Origin: Methylobacterium jeotgali
GTDB lineage: Bacteria > Pseudomonadota > Alphaproteobacteria > Rhizobiales > Beijerinckiaceae
Length of the DNA stretch: 35,208 nucleotides
NCBI RefSeq assembly: GCF_022179345.1
Contig: NZ_BPQR01000005.1
Coordinates: 1-35,208, forward strand
Direction: 5' to 3'
Shown here: positions 15,811 to 25,275 of the stretch, piece after piece
Position numbering within the stretch: the first letter of the stretch is position 1
How the letters are laid out: every line of letters starts with the position of its first letter
Translations under genes and position numbers: made by a program
The notes under the pieces: generated by a model
The model's input: only the letters and a program-made list of their open reading frames with translations
The model's database searches: none
What the model was told of the DNA's origin: nothing

Positions 15811-17760
15811 ATGGCCATCTCGAACCGCACCAAGGGGCCGACGCGCTCCGATCCGGGCGCCGAACCGCTGAAGCGCTCCGTTGCCGGGTGCCTGCGCGCC
15901 ATCGCCCGGCGCTCGGAGATCGAGATCACCTACGCCACGGACCGTCCGGCGCTGACCGGCGACAAGGCGCGGCTGCCCGAGCCGCCGCGCCGGATGTCGG
16001 CCGCCGACGTCGCGGTGCTGCGCGGGAACGCCGATTCGATGGCGCTGCGCCTCGGCTGCCACGACAACGCCGTCCACCGCCGCCTCGCCCCGGAGAGCGC
16101 GGCGGCGCGCGCCGTGTTCGACGCCGTCGAGCAGGCCCGCGTCGAGTCGATCGGCTCCCGGCGGATGCCGGGCGTGGCGAGCAACATCTCCGCGATGCTG
16201 GAGGAGCGCTACCACCGGGGCGGCAAGTACGAGTCGATCACCGACCGGGCCGACGCGCCGCTGGAGGACGCCGTCGCGCTGATGGTCCGCGAGCGGCTGA
16301 CCGGCGAGAAGCCGCCGGCGGCGGCCGAGAAGGTCGTCGCCCTCTGGCGGGATCACGTCGAGGAGAAGGCAGGGGCCAACCTCGACGGGCTCCTCGGCTC
16401 GATCGAGGACCAGCGCGCCTTCGCCCGCTCTGTCCGCGACCTCCTCACCTCCCTCGACATGGCCGACGAGACGCCCTTCGACCGGGAGGACGACGACAAC
16501 GAGGACGAGAACGACGCCGACCAGGACGACCAGCAGGCCAACGAGGGCGAGGCCGAGGAGCAGTCGCAGGGCGACCGCGCCGACATCCAGTCGACCGACG
16601 AGGCCGCCGACGACGTGGACGAGGGCCGGCTCGACGAGTCCGACGCGCCCTCCGGCGAGATGCCCGACGAGGCCGACGAGGGCGAGGCCGAGGAGGCCTC
16701 CGAATCTTCCAAGCCACCGCCGCAGCGCCCGATCGAGATGCGCGGACCGCCTTACAAGGTGTTCAGCGAGCGCAACGACGAGACCATCGAGGCCGAGGAG
16801 CTGTGCGACGCGGAGGAGCTGGCGCGCCTGCGCAGCTACCTCGACAAGCAGCTCGCCCATCTCCAGGGCGTCGTCGGGCGGCTCGCCAACCGCCTCCAGC
16901 GCCGGCTGCTGGCCCAGCAGAGCCGCGCCTGGGAGTTCGACCTCGAGGAGGGCCAGCTCGACCCGGCCCGGCTCGTGCGCGTGGTCATGGACCCGTTCCA
17001 GCCTCTCTCCTTCAAGCAGGAGAAGGACACCGACTTCCGCGACACCGTGGTCACGCTGCTCATCGACAACTCGGGCTCGATGCGCGGGCGCCCGATCACG
17101 GTGGCGGCGACCTGCGCCGACATCCTGGCGCGCACGCTCGAGCGCTGCGGAGTCAAGGTCGAGATCCTCGGCTTCACGACCCGCGCCTGGAAGGGTGGCC
17201 AATCGCGCGAGGCCTGGCTCGCCGCTGGAAAGCCCGCGAATCCGGGCCGCCTCAACGACCTGCGCCACATCATCTACAAGAGCGCCGACGCGCCTTGGCG
17301 GCGCGCGCGCAAGAACCTCGGGCTGATGATGCGCGAGGGCCTGCTGAAGGAGAATATCGACGGCGAGGCACTCGACTGGGCTCACAAGCGGCTGCTCGGC
17401 CGGCCGGAGCAGCGCAAGATCCTGATGGTGATCTCCGACGGCGCGCCGGTCGACGATTCGACGCTTTCGGTGAACGCCGGCAACTACCTGGAGCGGCATC
17501 TGCGCTGGATGATCGAGGAGATCGAGACCCGCTCGCCCGTCGAGCTCCTCGCCATCGGCATCGGCCACGACGTGACCCGCTACTACCGCCGCGCCGTGAC
17601 CATCATCGATGCGGAGGAGCTCGGCGGCGCCATGACCGAGAAGCTCGCCGAATTGTTCGACGAGAAGGTCCGCGCGCCCTCCCGCAGCGGCTCGGGACGC
17701 CCGGCACCGGGCCCGTCATACGAGCCGCGGCGGCCCGTGCGCTTGGCCGTGACGCGCTAG
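15811..17760 (+). CDS. cobT: Cobaltochelatase subunit CobT
   Basis: Protein of 649 residues. The N-terminal CobT domain (about 1-215) is followed by a very acidic linker at about residues 220-300 (many Asp/Glu) and a C-terminal von Willebrand A domain beginning at [14 protein letters not shown] near residue 415, a complete MIDAS (DxSxS) site. CobT forms a ring complex with CobS that remodels CobN for cobalt insertion. ATG 15811 is chosen because it starts just after cobS and the upstream open frame is only antisense to the cobS end. Its TAG overlaps the CTA complement of the convergent AEC stop, so the two genes end on a shared CTAG. Confidence 0.95.
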   Translation: MAISNRTKGPTRSDPGAEPLKRSVAGCLRAIARRSEIEITYATDRPALTGDKARLPEPPRRMSAADVAVLRGNADSMALRLGCHDNAVHRRLAPESAAARAVFDAVEQARVESIGSRRMPGVASNISAMLEERYHRGGKYESITDRADAPLEDAVALMVRERLTGEKPPAAAEKVVALWRDHVEEKAGANLDGLLGSIEDQRAFARSVRDLLTSLDMADETPFDREDDDNEDENDADQDDQQANEGEAEEQSQGDRADIQSTDEAADDVDEGRLDESDAPSGEMPDEADEGEAEEASESSKPPPQRPIEMRGPPYKVFSERNDETIEAEELCDAEELARLRSYLDKQLAHLQGVVGRLANRLQRRLLAQQSRAWEFDLEEGQLDPARLVRVVMDPFQPLSFKQEKDTDFRDTVVTLLIDNSGSMRGRPITVAATCADILARTLERCGVKVEILGFTTRAWKGGQSREAWLAAGKPANPGRLNDLRHIIYKSADAPWRRARKNLGLMMREGLLKENIDGEALDWAHKRLLGRPEQRKILMVISDGAPVDDSTLSVNAGNYLERHLRWMIEEIETRSPVELLAIGIGHDVTRYYRRAVTIIDAEELGGAMTEKLAELFDEKVRAPSRSGSGRPAPGPSYEPRRPVRLAVTR

Positions 17761-18686
17761 GCCCGCCCGAGCACGAAGAGCCACGCGGTCGTCGTCAGCG
17801 CGGCGAAGAGCGTCGAGATCAGCACCGCGGCCGAGACGAGGCCGGTCTCCGACTTGTAGCGGTTGGCCAGCAGGTAGGCGTTGACGCCCACCGGCATCGC
17901 CGCGAACAGCACCGCGACGCCGGCATAGGCGGCCGGCATCGTGAAGACGTGGAAGGCCAGCACCCAGACGGCGAGCGGGTGCAGGACGAGCTTCAGCCCG
18001 GCCACCACGCCGGCGCCGGGCAGGTCGTGCAGCACCCGGTAGCGCTTCAAGCCCGCGCCGAGCGCGATCAGCGCGCAGGTCGAGGCCGAGGCCGAGATCA
18101 TCTCGACGAGGTTCTTCGGGATGCCGGACAAGGACAGGCCGAAGCCGCGCATCGCGAGCCCGATGGCGAGCGCCACGAAGATCGGGTTGCGGGCGAGCAC
18201 CACGCCGAGGCCCCCGATCCGTTGCAGGAGCGAGCGCTCGCCGTCCGCCTCGATCAGGAAGGTCGCAGCCCCCATCATCAACGGCAGGTGCACGGCGAGC
18301 AGCATGAAGAGCGGGAACGCGCCCTCCTCGCCGTAGGCGTGCAGGATCGTGGGGACGCCGACGAAGATCGTGTTCGACTGGCTCGCCGCGAAGCCGTGCA
18401 GGATCGCTCCGCGCTTGCCGACGCCCTCGCGCCGGATGCCGATCAGCGAGCCGATGGCCCAGGCGAGCGCCGCACCGCCGAAGTAGCTGAACCAGTAGGA
18501 CCAAGCGATCTCGCCCGTGAGGCCCGGCCGGCTGAGCGTGCCGACGATCAGCGCCGGCACGGCGATCGAGAACACGTACTCGGAGAGCCCGTCGCTGACC
18601 TTGTCCGAGATCAGGCCGGAGACCGAGGCGACCCAGCCGATCAGGATCAGCCCGAAGACGGGCAGGATGATGCCGAGCGCGGTCAT
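17757..18686 (-). CDS. AEC family (auxin efflux carrier-like) permease
   Basis: Integral membrane protein of 309 residues with about ten hydrophobic segments, starting at [34 protein letters not shown] in the middle and [28 protein letters not shown] towards the C terminus are typical of the AEC/mdcF family of small organic-acid carriers. The transported compound is not known; malonate, malate and similar dicarboxylates are carried by relatives. Its 3' end overlaps the cobT 3' end by four bases. It is not obviously linked to cobalamin. Confidence 0.88.
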   Translation of the reverse strand: MTALGIILPVFGLILIGWVASVSGLISDKVSDGLSEYVFSIAVPALIVGTLSRPGLTGEIAWSYWFSYFGGAALAWAIGSLIGIRREGVGKRGAILHGFAASQSNTIFVGVPTILHAYGEEGAFPLFMLLAVHLPLMMGAATFLIEADGERSLLQRIGGLGVVLARNPIFVALAIGLAMRGFGLSLSGIPKNLVEMISASASTCALIALGAGLKRYRVLHDLPGAGVVAGLKLVLHPLAVWVLAFHVFTMPAAYAGVAVLFAAMPVGVNAYLLANRYKSETGLVSAAVLISTLFAALTTTAWLFVLGRA

Positions 18687-18810
18687 GATCCTCTTCCGGC
18701 GCGGTCATGCGCGGGCGCACCGAACGGCAAGAGCCGCCGCGCGGGGACCGCGGGCGGCTCGATGGCCGAGCAGGGAAGGCGGGGTGCGGCCCGGAGAGGC
18801 CGCGCCGGGC

Positions 18811-19113
18811 TCACGCGGCGGCGGGCGCCGTCTCGGCGAGCTTCTTCTCGATCTCGCGCTTGAGGAGCTTGGCCGTCTGGGACAGCTCGATCTCGCGGGC
18901 CTTCACGAGGAAGGCGTCGAGGCCGCCGCGGTGCTCCACGGAACGCAGGGCGTGGGCGGTGACGCGCAGGCGCACGCGCTTGTTGAGCGCGTCGGACTGC
19001 AGGGTCACGTTGCAGAGGTTGGGCAGGAACCGGCACTTGGTCTTGCGGTTCGAGTGGCTCACGAGGTGGCCGACCTGAACGCCCTTGCCCGTCAGCTCGC
19101 AGCGGCGCGACAT
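18811..19113 (-). CDS. rpmB: 50S ribosomal protein L28
   Basis: Protein of 100 residues, typical of alphaproteobacterial L28. [29 protein letters not shown] and [20 protein letters not shown] are diagnostic. The upstream extension of the frame is rejected because family members begin at MSRRC. The C-terminal helix ends in an Ala-rich tail. The 288-base gap to the divergent DUF3108 gene has no other recognisable gene. A weak hairpin, GCGGCC/GGCCGC, lies just beyond the stop without a U tract. Confidence 0.97.
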   Translation of the reverse strand: MSRRCELTGKGVQVGHLVSHSNRKTKCRFLPNLCNVTLQSDALNKRVRLRVTAHALRSVEHRGGLDAFLVKAREIELSQTAKLLKREIEKKLAETAPAAA

Positions 19114-19401
19114 AACACTGATCCCGTATCCATCCGCCGACCGTCGCTTGAGCGACAAGGCGCTGCGGGGCGACGCATGGCGCCCGAGCGTGATCCAGGT
19201 CCGGCAGAGTCCTGAAAGAGGGGCGAGCCTATAGGCGAGGGGCGCCCGATCCGTCAAGATGGAAGCGCGTCTCCCCGGCGGGTGTGGCCGTCCGGTCCTC
19301 GTCGCCCTCCAACGGTCTGTTAACCATAGCGGGCCCTATGCTGGCGTCGATTGGGCGGGCCGCCGCAAGGCGCCCGCGATGCGTCGAGGATCGGACTTCG
19401 C

Positions 19402-20307
19402 ATGCGCGCCACGAGTGATCTCCGCGCCCTCCGCCAACCCGCGGTCGCCCGCCTCGCGCAGGTCGCGGTCCTCGCCGGGGCCGTCGTGGCGGCGGGTGCC
19501 GCCGAGGCTGGACCCAAGGGCCGCAAGGGGACGGCGCCCGCGGGCGTGGCCGTCGACTACGGTATCGCGCTCGCCGGCATGAGCATCGGCACCGCCCGTC
19601 TCGACGGCGCCTTCGAGGGCGCCCGCTACCGCATGGACGTCTCGGCGACGCTGACCGGCCTCGTCGGCGCGATCACTGGCGGGCAGGGCTCGGCCCGGGC
19701 CTCGGGCACGCTCGCCGCGGCGCCGCAGCCGAACGCCTTCTCGATCGCCACCCGCACCGCCAATTCCGGCATCGCCGTGCGCATGGCGCTGGCGCGGGGC
19801 AACGTCGTGCAGTCCGAGGTGACGCCGCCGCTCCTCGACACCGGCGACCGGGTGCCTGTGACCGCCGCCGAGAAGCGCGGCGTCATGGACCCGGCGAGCG
19901 CCCTGCTGATGCCGGCCGCCGCCCGCGGCGATCTCACCGATCCCGAGAACTGCAACCGCACCCTGCCTGTCTTCGACGGGGCCACCCGCTTCAACGTGGT
20001 GCTGAGCTACGGGGAGACCCGCGCCGTCGAGAAGCCGGGCTATTCCGGGCCGGTCCTCGTCTGCAACGCCCGCTACCAAGCCATCGCCGGACACCGTCCC
20101 GACCGGCCGGGGGTGAAGTTCATGGAGGAGAACCGCGACATGTCGGTGTGGCTCGCGCCCGTCGAGGGCACGCGCCTGCTGGTGCCGATGCGGATCTCGG
20201 TGCGCACCACGCTCGGCACCAACATCATCGAGGCGACCCGCTGGACCCGCACCGGCACGGCCTCCGCCGCGGCCCCGGGCACCGTCGCGAGCCTCGGCGA
20301 GCCGTGA
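19402..20307 (+). CDS. DUF3108 family exported protein
   Basis: Protein of 301 residues. An N-terminal signal sequence (hydrophobic VARLAQVAVLAGAVVAAGAA, likely cleaved after AEA near residue 36) implies export to the periplasm. The mature part matches the DUF3108 pattern: VDYGIALAGMSIGTARLDG, then RYRMDVSATLTGL, VMDPASALLMPA and the C-terminal VEGTRLLVPMRISVRTTLGT. The family's function is unknown; it has a lipid-binding-like beta-rich look. Cys residues at NCNRT and VCNAR could form a disulfide. It is translationally coupled to a small secreted protein by a GTGA overlap. Confidence 0.85.
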   Translation: MRATSDLRALRQPAVARLAQVAVLAGAVVAAGAAEAGPKGRKGTAPAGVAVDYGIALAGMSIGTARLDGAFEGARYRMDVSATLTGLVGAITGGQGSARASGTLAAAPQPNAFSIATRTANSGIAVRMALARGNVVQSEVTPPLLDTGDRVPVTAAEKRGVMDPASALLMPAAARGDLTDPENCNRTLPVFDGATRFNVVLSYGETRAVEKPGYSGPVLVCNARYQAIAGHRPDRPGVKFMEENRDMSVWLAPVEGTRLLVPMRISVRTTLGTNIIEATRWTRTGTASAAAPGTVASLGEP

Positions 20308-20606
20308 GCCCGCGCCTCCTTGCCGCATTGCTGACGGCGGCGCTCGCCGGCCCCGCCCGGGCCGAGCCCCTGACGGCCGGCGGCTGCGGGGGCGGCGCCT
20401 ATTCCTCCGCGACGGTCACGGAGGGGCGGCCGCCCCGCAAGGGCCCGCTCACGGCGATGCCGCAGACGCTCTGCGCCGATGTCGACGGGCCGCGGCCGAA
20501 CGTCGACATCCAGATCTACGGGATTCCGGGCGTTGGAAGCGGGGACGGGCAAGCCCCATATGAGGGCTCGCCCCGGCGCGGCATGGGGCGGCCGCTCGAC
20601 CGCTGA
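20304..20606 (+). CDS. Small secreted protein coupled to the DUF3108 gene
   Basis: Hypothetical protein of 100 residues starting at GTG, whose GTGA overlaps the stop of the DUF3108 gene. The first 19 residues (MSPRLLAALLTAALAGPARA) form a short signal peptide with an Ala-x-Ala cleavage site. The mature part has two Cys residues (GGCGGG and TLCADVDG), one before and one after a PPRKGPLTAMPQ stretch, and a Gly/Pro-rich tail. No family is recognised. The frame, signal peptide and coupling argue that it is real; the next gene follows 95 bases later. Confidence 0.65.
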   Translation: MSPRLLAALLTAALAGPARAEPLTAGGCGGGAYSSATVTEGRPPRKGPLTAMPQTLCADVDGPRPNVDIQIYGIPGVGSGDGQAPYEGSPRRGMGRPLDR

Positions 20607-20701
20607 GCGCCGCTTCCGGGCTCCCGCGTCTCCCCGACCCCTCGCGCCGTGTCGAACGGCGCATCGCCGGCCGCGAGGCCGGAAGGGACCTTCCCGAGCC
20701 C

Positions 20702-23700
20702 ATGACCCGCCGCTCCCTCCCAGCGCAGGCCCGCGCGCGCGGCGTCACGGCGGTGCTGGGACCGACCAACACCGGCAAGACGCATCTCGCCATCGAGCGA
20801 ATGCTCGCCCACCCGACCGGCATGATCGGGCTGCCCCTGCGGCTGCTGGCCCGCGAGGTCTACCTGCGGGTCGTCGCGCGGGTCGGCGCCGACCAGGTGG
20901 CGCTCGTGACCGGCGAGGAGAAGATCAAGCCGGACCGGCCCCGCTACTGGATCGCCACCATCGAGGCGATGCCCCGGGACCTCGACGTGGCGTTCGTGGC
21001 CATCGACGAGATCCAGCTCGCCGCCGACATGGACCGGGGCCACGTCTTCACCGACCGGCTGCTCTACCAGCGGGGCCGCGAGGAGACGCTGCTCATCGGC
21101 TCCTCGACCATGCTGCCGCTGGTGCAGTCGTTGATTCCGGGCGTGAGCACGACCACCCGGCCGCGCCTCTCGAAGCTCACCTTCGCCGGTGAGAAGAAGC
21201 TCTCGCGCCTGCCCCGGCGCACGGCCATCGTCGCCTTCTCGGCGGAGGAGGTCTACGCCCTCGCCGAGCTGATCCGCCGCCAGCGGGGTGGGGCGGCGGT
21301 GGTGCTCGGCGCGCTCTCGCCACGCACCCGCAACGCCCAGGTCGAGCTCTACCAGTCCGGCGACGTCGACTACCTCGTCGCCACCGACGCCGTCGGCATG
21401 GGGCTGAACCTCGACGTCGACCACGTCGCCTTCGCCGCGAACTGGAAGTACGACGGCACCCGCTTCCGCAAGCTGACGCCGCCTGAGATGGCGCAGATCG
21501 CGGGCCGCGCCGGGCGCCATACCTCGGACGGCACCTTCGGCTCCACGGGGCGCTGCCCGCCCTTCGAGGCGGAGATGGTCGAGGCGCTCGAGAGCCATAG
21601 CTTCGACCCCCTGCGTATCCTGCAATGGCGCAACCCGGACCTGTCCTTCGCCTCGCTCGAAGCCCTCCAGCAGAGCCTCGACGAGCACCCTCGCGAGGCG
21701 GGGCTGACCCGCGCGCCCATGGGCGAGGACCAGCAGGCGCTGGAGATCCTGATGCGCGAGGACGACATCCGCGCGCTGGCGAAGAGCCCGGCGATGGTGC
21801 AGCGCCTCTGGGAGGTCTGCGGCGTGCCGGACTACCGCAAGGTCCACCCGCAGACCCATGCCGACCTCGTGGCGGAGCTGTTCCGTTTCCTCACCAAGGG
21901 CATGGCGGGGCGCATCCCCAACGACTGGTTCGCCCAGCACGTCGCCATGATCGACCGCACCGACGGCGACATCGACGCGCTCTCCCAGCGCATCGCCCAC
22001 GGACGCACCTGGACCTTCGTCGCCAACCGGCCCGATTGGCTGGTCGATCCCCTGCATTGGCAGGGCGAGACGCGTCGGGTAGAGGACAGGCTGTCCGACG
22101 CCCTGCATGAACGCCTCGCGAGCCGCTTCGTCGATCGGCGCACCAGCGTCCTGATGCGGCGCCTGAGAGAGAACACGATGCTCGAAGCCGAGATCACCGC
22201 CGCCGGTGACGTCACCGTGGAGGGCCAGCATGTCGGCCATCTCCACGGGTTCCAGTTCGTCCCCGACGCCGGTGCGGAGGGCCACGAGGCCAAGACCCTG
22301 CGCAGCGCCGCGGAGAAGGCGCTCGGCGGGGAGATCGAGTCGCGGGCGGAGCGCTTCGCGAGCGCCGCCGACGCCTCCCTCGTCCTCTCCCACGACGGCA
22401 TCGTGCGCTGGACCGGTGACCCGGTCGCCAAGCTCACCCCCGGCGACAAGCTCTTCGAGCCGCGCCTGCGGGTCATCGCCGACGAGCAGCTTTCGGGGGC
22501 GGCCCGCGAGCGGGTCGAGGCCCGGCTCGACGCCTGGCTGAAGGCCTACGTGGTGCGGCTCCTCGGGCCGCTCATGGAGATCGAGAAGGCCGCCGACCTC
22601 ACCGGCCTCGCCAAGGGCGTCGGCTATCAGGTCGTCGAGGCGCTGGGTGTCCTGGAGCGGGCGAAGGTGGCGCACGAGATGCGCAGCCTCGACCAGGAGG
22701 GGCGCGGGGCCCTGCGCCGCCACGGCGTGCGCTTCGGCGCCTATCACATCTTCCTGCCCGCGCTCCTCAAGCCGGCCCCGCGGACCCTCGCCGCCCAGCT
22801 CTGGGCGCTGCGCAACGGCGGCCTCGACCAGCGCGGCCTCGATGAGATCGCGCATCTGGCCGGCTCCGGCCGCACCTCGATCAAGGTCGATCCCGAGATC
22901 GCCAAGGGCCTCTACCGGGCCGCGGGCTTCCGCGTCTGCGGCGAGCGGGCGGTGCGCGTCGACATCCTCGAGCGTCTCGCCGACCTCATCCGCCCGGCCA
23001 TCGCCTACCGCCCCGGCACCACGGCCGGCGAGCCGCCCCTTGGCGCCGCCGACGGCGAGGGCTTCGTCGGCACGGTGGGCATGACCTCCCTCGTCGGCTG
23101 CTCGGGCGAGGACTTCGCCTCGATCCTGCGCTCGCTGGGCTATGTCAGCGAGACCCGTCCGGGCCCGGCCATCACCGTGCCGCTCGTTCCTGCCGCCTCC
23201 ACCGAGCCCGCCGCGCGGGCGACGCCCCCCGAGGCGCCCGTGTCCGCATCCGTCGAGACGCCGGAGGCCGAGGCGGCTCAGGGCGAGGACGCGCCGGCCG
23301 CCGACGCGGCAGAGGCCGCTTCCGTCGCGGCGCCGGACGCATCCGACACGGCCCGGGAGGCCGTCGAGGCGACAGCCGCCGATCCGGTCGATGCCGGAAG
23401 CGACATCGCGGGTGAGGCGCCGGCCGCGGAGCCCGAGGCTGCGGCCGGCGAGCCGAGCCTTGCCGAAGCGTCTGCCGCCGAGGAGGCGCCCGCAGCGCTC
23501 GACACCGCTTCCGATGAGCCCGCGTCGCCGGACGCCGCCGAGTCTCCGGCTCCTGCCGACGGCGAGGCCGTCTCGGAGGAGACGCCCGCCGAGGTCGCGA
23601 CCGTCGAAGTCTGGCATCTCCAGCGGCACCAGCGCCAGTCCGGTCCCCGGCCCGGCCGCGCCCAGCAGGGCCGCCGCCGCGACGGAGCGCCCGGCCAGGA

Positions 23701-24034
23701 GGGAGGACGCGGGGACGGCGGCCGTCCCCGCGGCGACGGGCGTCCGCGAGGAGACCGCGCTCCAGGGGACCGAGGCCAGGGCGAGCGGCCTCAAGGCGAG
23801 CGCTTCCAGGGCGAGCGTCGGGACGGCGAGGCCGCCGGCCGCGGGGCGGGCCCTCGCCGCGAGCGCTTCGAGGGGCCACGCAACAACCGGCCGGACCGCC
23901 GTGACGAGGGCCGCCCGGCCCATCGCGAGGACCAGCGTCCGCCCCGCCGCGAGCGCGCGCCCGACCCGGATTCGCCCTTCGCCAAGCTGGCCGCCCTGAA
24001 GGCGCAGCTCGAGGGCGGGAACGGCAAGCGCTGA
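20702..24034 (+). CDS. Suv3-like DExH-box RNA helicase with long disordered tail
   Basis: Protein of 1110 residues. Walker A GPTNTGKTH at about residues 20-28, DEIQ at about 102, a motif V region VATDAVGMGLNLDVD, and motif VI QIAGRAGRH near 265 define an SF2 helicase closest in pattern to mitochondrial Suv3. A helical middle (about 300-800) follows. Residues about 825-970 are very rich in Ala, Glu and Pro; about 980-1080 is Arg/Gly-rich with repeats such as GERFQGER. The end is a PFAKLAALKAQLE motif. Suv3 works with an RNase in RNA decay, so an RNA-turnover role is likely; the tail could bind RNA or partners. The S4 gene overlaps its stop. Confidence 0.87.
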   Translation: MTRRSLPAQARARGVTAVLGPTNTGKTHLAIERMLAHPTGMIGLPLRLLAREVYLRVVARVGADQVALVTGEEKIKPDRPRYWIATIEAMPRDLDVAFVAIDEIQLAADMDRGHVFTDRLLYQRGREETLLIGSSTMLPLVQSLIPGVSTTTRPRLSKLTFAGEKKLSRLPRRTAIVAFSAEEVYALAELIRRQRGGAAVVLGALSPRTRNAQVELYQSGDVDYLVATDAVGMGLNLDVDHVAFAANWKYDGTRFRKLTPPEMAQIAGRAGRHTSDGTFGSTGRCPPFEAEMVEALESHSFDPLRILQWRNPDLSFASLEALQQSLDEHPREAGLTRAPMGEDQQALEILMREDDIRALAKSPAMVQRLWEVCGVPDYRKVHPQTHADLVAELFRFLTKGMAGRIPNDWFAQHVAMIDRTDGDIDALSQRIAHGRTWTFVANRPDWLVDPLHWQGETRRVEDRLSDALHERLASRFVDRRTSVLMRRLRENTMLEAEITAAGDVTVEGQHVGHLHGFQFVPDAGAEGHEAKTLRSAAEKALGGEIESRAERFASAADASLVLSHDGIVRWTGDPVAKLTPGDKLFEPRLRVIADEQLSGAARERVEARLDAWLKAYVVRLLGPLMEIEKAADLTGLAKGVGYQVVEALGVLERAKVAHEMRSLDQEGRGALRRHGVRFGAYHIFLPALLKPAPRTLAAQLWALRNGGLDQRGLDEIAHLAGSGRTSIKVDPEIAKGLYRAAGFRVCGERAVRVDILERLADLIRPAIAYRPGTTAGEPPLGAADGEGFVGTVGMTSLVGCSGEDFASILRSLGYVSETRPGPAITVPLVPAASTEPAARATPPEAPVSASVETPEAEAAQGEDAPAADAAEAASVAAPDASDTAREAVEATAADPVDAGSDIAGEAPAAEPEAAAGEPSLAEASAAEEAPAALDTASDEPASPDAAESPAPADGEAVSEETPAEVATVEVWHLQRHQRQSGPRPGRAQQGRRRDGAPGQEGGRGDGGRPRGDGRPRGDRAPGDRGQGERPQGERFQGERRDGEAAGRGAGPRRERFEGPRNNRPDRRDEGRPAHREDQRPPRRERAPDPDSPFAKLAALKAQLEGGNGKR

Positions 24035-24321
24035 GCCCGGCGCCGCCCGAGGCCGCCCCGGCGCGCCAGCGCCTCGACAAGTGGCTCTGGCACGCCCGTT
24101 TCGCGCGCACCCGCACCCTCTGCGCGCGGATGGTGGCGGAGGGCCGCATCCGCCTGAACGGGCTGCGGGTCGAGAACGCTGCCAAGGCAGTCGGCCCCGG
24201 CGACGTCCTGACCATCGCGGCCGCTCACGGCACGGTCGTGGCGCGGGTGCTCGCGGTCAGTGAGCGGCGCGGCGGCGCGCCCGAGGCGCAGCGCCTCTAC
24301 GAGCCCGTCGAGAAAGCTTGA
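24031..24321 (+). CDS. S4-domain RNA-binding protein (Hsp15-like), probable CTG start
   Basis: Reading from CTG 24031 gives 96 residues: a short Pro/Ala leader, then QRLDKWLWHARFARTRTLCA and RMVAEGRIRLNGLRVENAAK, a complete S4 domain of the Hsp15 type, which binds structured rRNA and recycles stalled 50S subunits. The frame is open back to a stop at 23902, but contains no ATG, GTG or TTG before the S4 domain; the first ATG (24130) lies in the middle of it. The CTG overlaps the helicase TGA as CTGA and has a GAGGGCGGGA Shine-Dalgarno-like run about 11 bases upstream. The domain is certain; the start is inferred. Confidence 0.8.
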   Translation: MSPAPPEAAPARQRLDKWLWHARFARTRTLCARMVAEGRIRLNGLRVENAAKAVGPGDVLTIAAAHGTVVARVLAVSERRGGAPEAQRLYEPVEKA

Positions 24322-24546
24322 GGCCGGTGGGACCCTGCCGGCGCGGCGTCAGGGCGACACCTGCCCCGCGTTCGGCGCAAGCTCCGCCCGAGATGCTTGT
24401 CAGCCTCCGAGTCTGCGGCTAGAGCCCTCGTCTCGCGGGTCTGGGACGGCCCGCAGGCGCACCCGTTGAGTGCCGCGCCGCCTGATCGCCTCGGTCCGCC
24501 TCGCCGGTCGCCGAGCCCCGGCGCGGATCGAGGACGAAGACCGGCC

Positions 24547-24885
24547 ATGACCTACGTCGTCACCGACAACTGCATCAAGTGCAAGTACATGGACTGCGTC
24601 GAGGTGTGTCCGGTGGACTGCTTCTACGAGGGCGAGAACATGCTCGTCATCAACCCGGACGAGTGCATCGACTGCGGCGTCTGCGAGCCGGAATGCCCCG
24701 CCGAGGCGATCAAGCCCGATACCGAGCCGGCGCTCGAGAGCTGGCTGAAGCTGAACTCCGAGTACGCCCGCAGCTGGCCCAACATCACCCAGAAGAAGGA
24801 CGCGCCCGCCGACGCTAAGACCTGGGACGGTGTGGCCGGCAAGCTCGAGGCCCACTTCTCGCCGAACCCCGGCACCGGCGACTGA
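24547..24885 (+). CDS. fdxA: Seven-iron ferredoxin FdxA
   Basis: Protein of 112 residues. It carries the 3Fe-4S/4Fe-4S pattern of Azotobacter ferredoxin I-like proteins: Cys9, Cys17 and Cys50 for the 3Fe cluster and Cys21, Cys40, Cys43 and Cys46 for the 4Fe cluster, seen in [17 protein letters not shown] and [12 protein letters not shown]. Cys12 is an extra, as is common in the family. The C-terminal 50 residues ([19 protein letters not shown]) are the usual extension. It is a cytoplasmic electron carrier. The same helicase, S4, fdxA, carD, rpoH order recurs in Rhizobiales. The 225 bases before it hold no gene. Confidence 0.96.
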   Translation: MTYVVTDNCIKCKYMDCVEVCPVDCFYEGENMLVINPDECIDCGVCEPECPAEAIKPDTEPALESWLKLNSEYARSWPNITQKKDAPADAKTWDGVAGKLEAHFSPNPGTGD

Positions 24886-25275
24886 TTGACCGGCGGAGCC
24901 CGGTCGAAGGCCCGCTCGCGCGACCGTGCACAGGTCCCGTCCTGCTTCGCGCGAGGGATGGGGATGCGCATCCAATCCTTTGATCTGGCGGCCGGATTGT
25001 GATACACAATCCGCCTGCCGTCGCTCGTGCCGAGACGTGCCCTCTCCGTCCGCCGCCGTGCGGGTCCAGGCTTTCATGGAAACGGGGTCGCATCGTGCAT
25101 CCGCTGGAGGTCTCCTCCCGTGGATGGCTCGTCTCGGTCTGTGTGCGGCAGGCGTGGGAGCCGTCCGGCCGCCTCGTGGCGCCCCGAACGGCGACGGTGT
25201 GAGGCCGGGGGTCCCGACCCGGCCTGAGAGATCCTGACGCGGCATCGCCGCGGCACGTTCGGAGGCGCTTCTCGC
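24886..25275. other. 390-base intergenic region before carD
   Basis: No convincing gene: the short open frames here have no recognisable domain. It contains two palindromes and a candidate sigma-70-like promoter (described separately) and then about 260 bases of leader before carD. That leader is long and could be structured or regulated; no known riboswitch pattern was recognised. Confidence 0.6.
24962..25013 (+). promoter_or_regulatory. Twin palindromes over a candidate carD promoter
   Basis: A perfect 12-base palindrome GGATGCGCATCC (24962-24973) is followed by an inverted repeat with nine-base perfect arms, CGGATTGTG and CACAATCCG, around ATA (24993-25013). A possible promoter lies between and over them: TTGATC (24980-24985), 17 bases, TACACA (25003-25008). 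The second palindrome would cover the -10, as an operator would. There is no U tract, so an fdxA terminator is unlikely. Confidence 0.5.

Noticed and set aside
18780..18806. Terminator after rpmB
   Set aside because: A GCGGCC/GGCCGC stem is present, but there is no U tract on the minus strand, so it was not called.
20516..23923. Very long minus-strand open frame through the helicase gene
   Set aside because: It is antisense to a helicase with all its motifs; its composition (Ala, Gly, Arg, Leu-rich without domains) is typical of shadow frames in GC-rich DNA.
24130..24321. S4 gene starting at the first ATG
   Set aside because: It would remove the first half of the S4 domain, which is plainly encoded just upstream in the same frame.
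24926..25237. Open frames in the fdxA-carD gap
   Set aside because: Two or three overlapping frames in the same stretch have no recognisable domain or ribosome site, and none looks protein-like.
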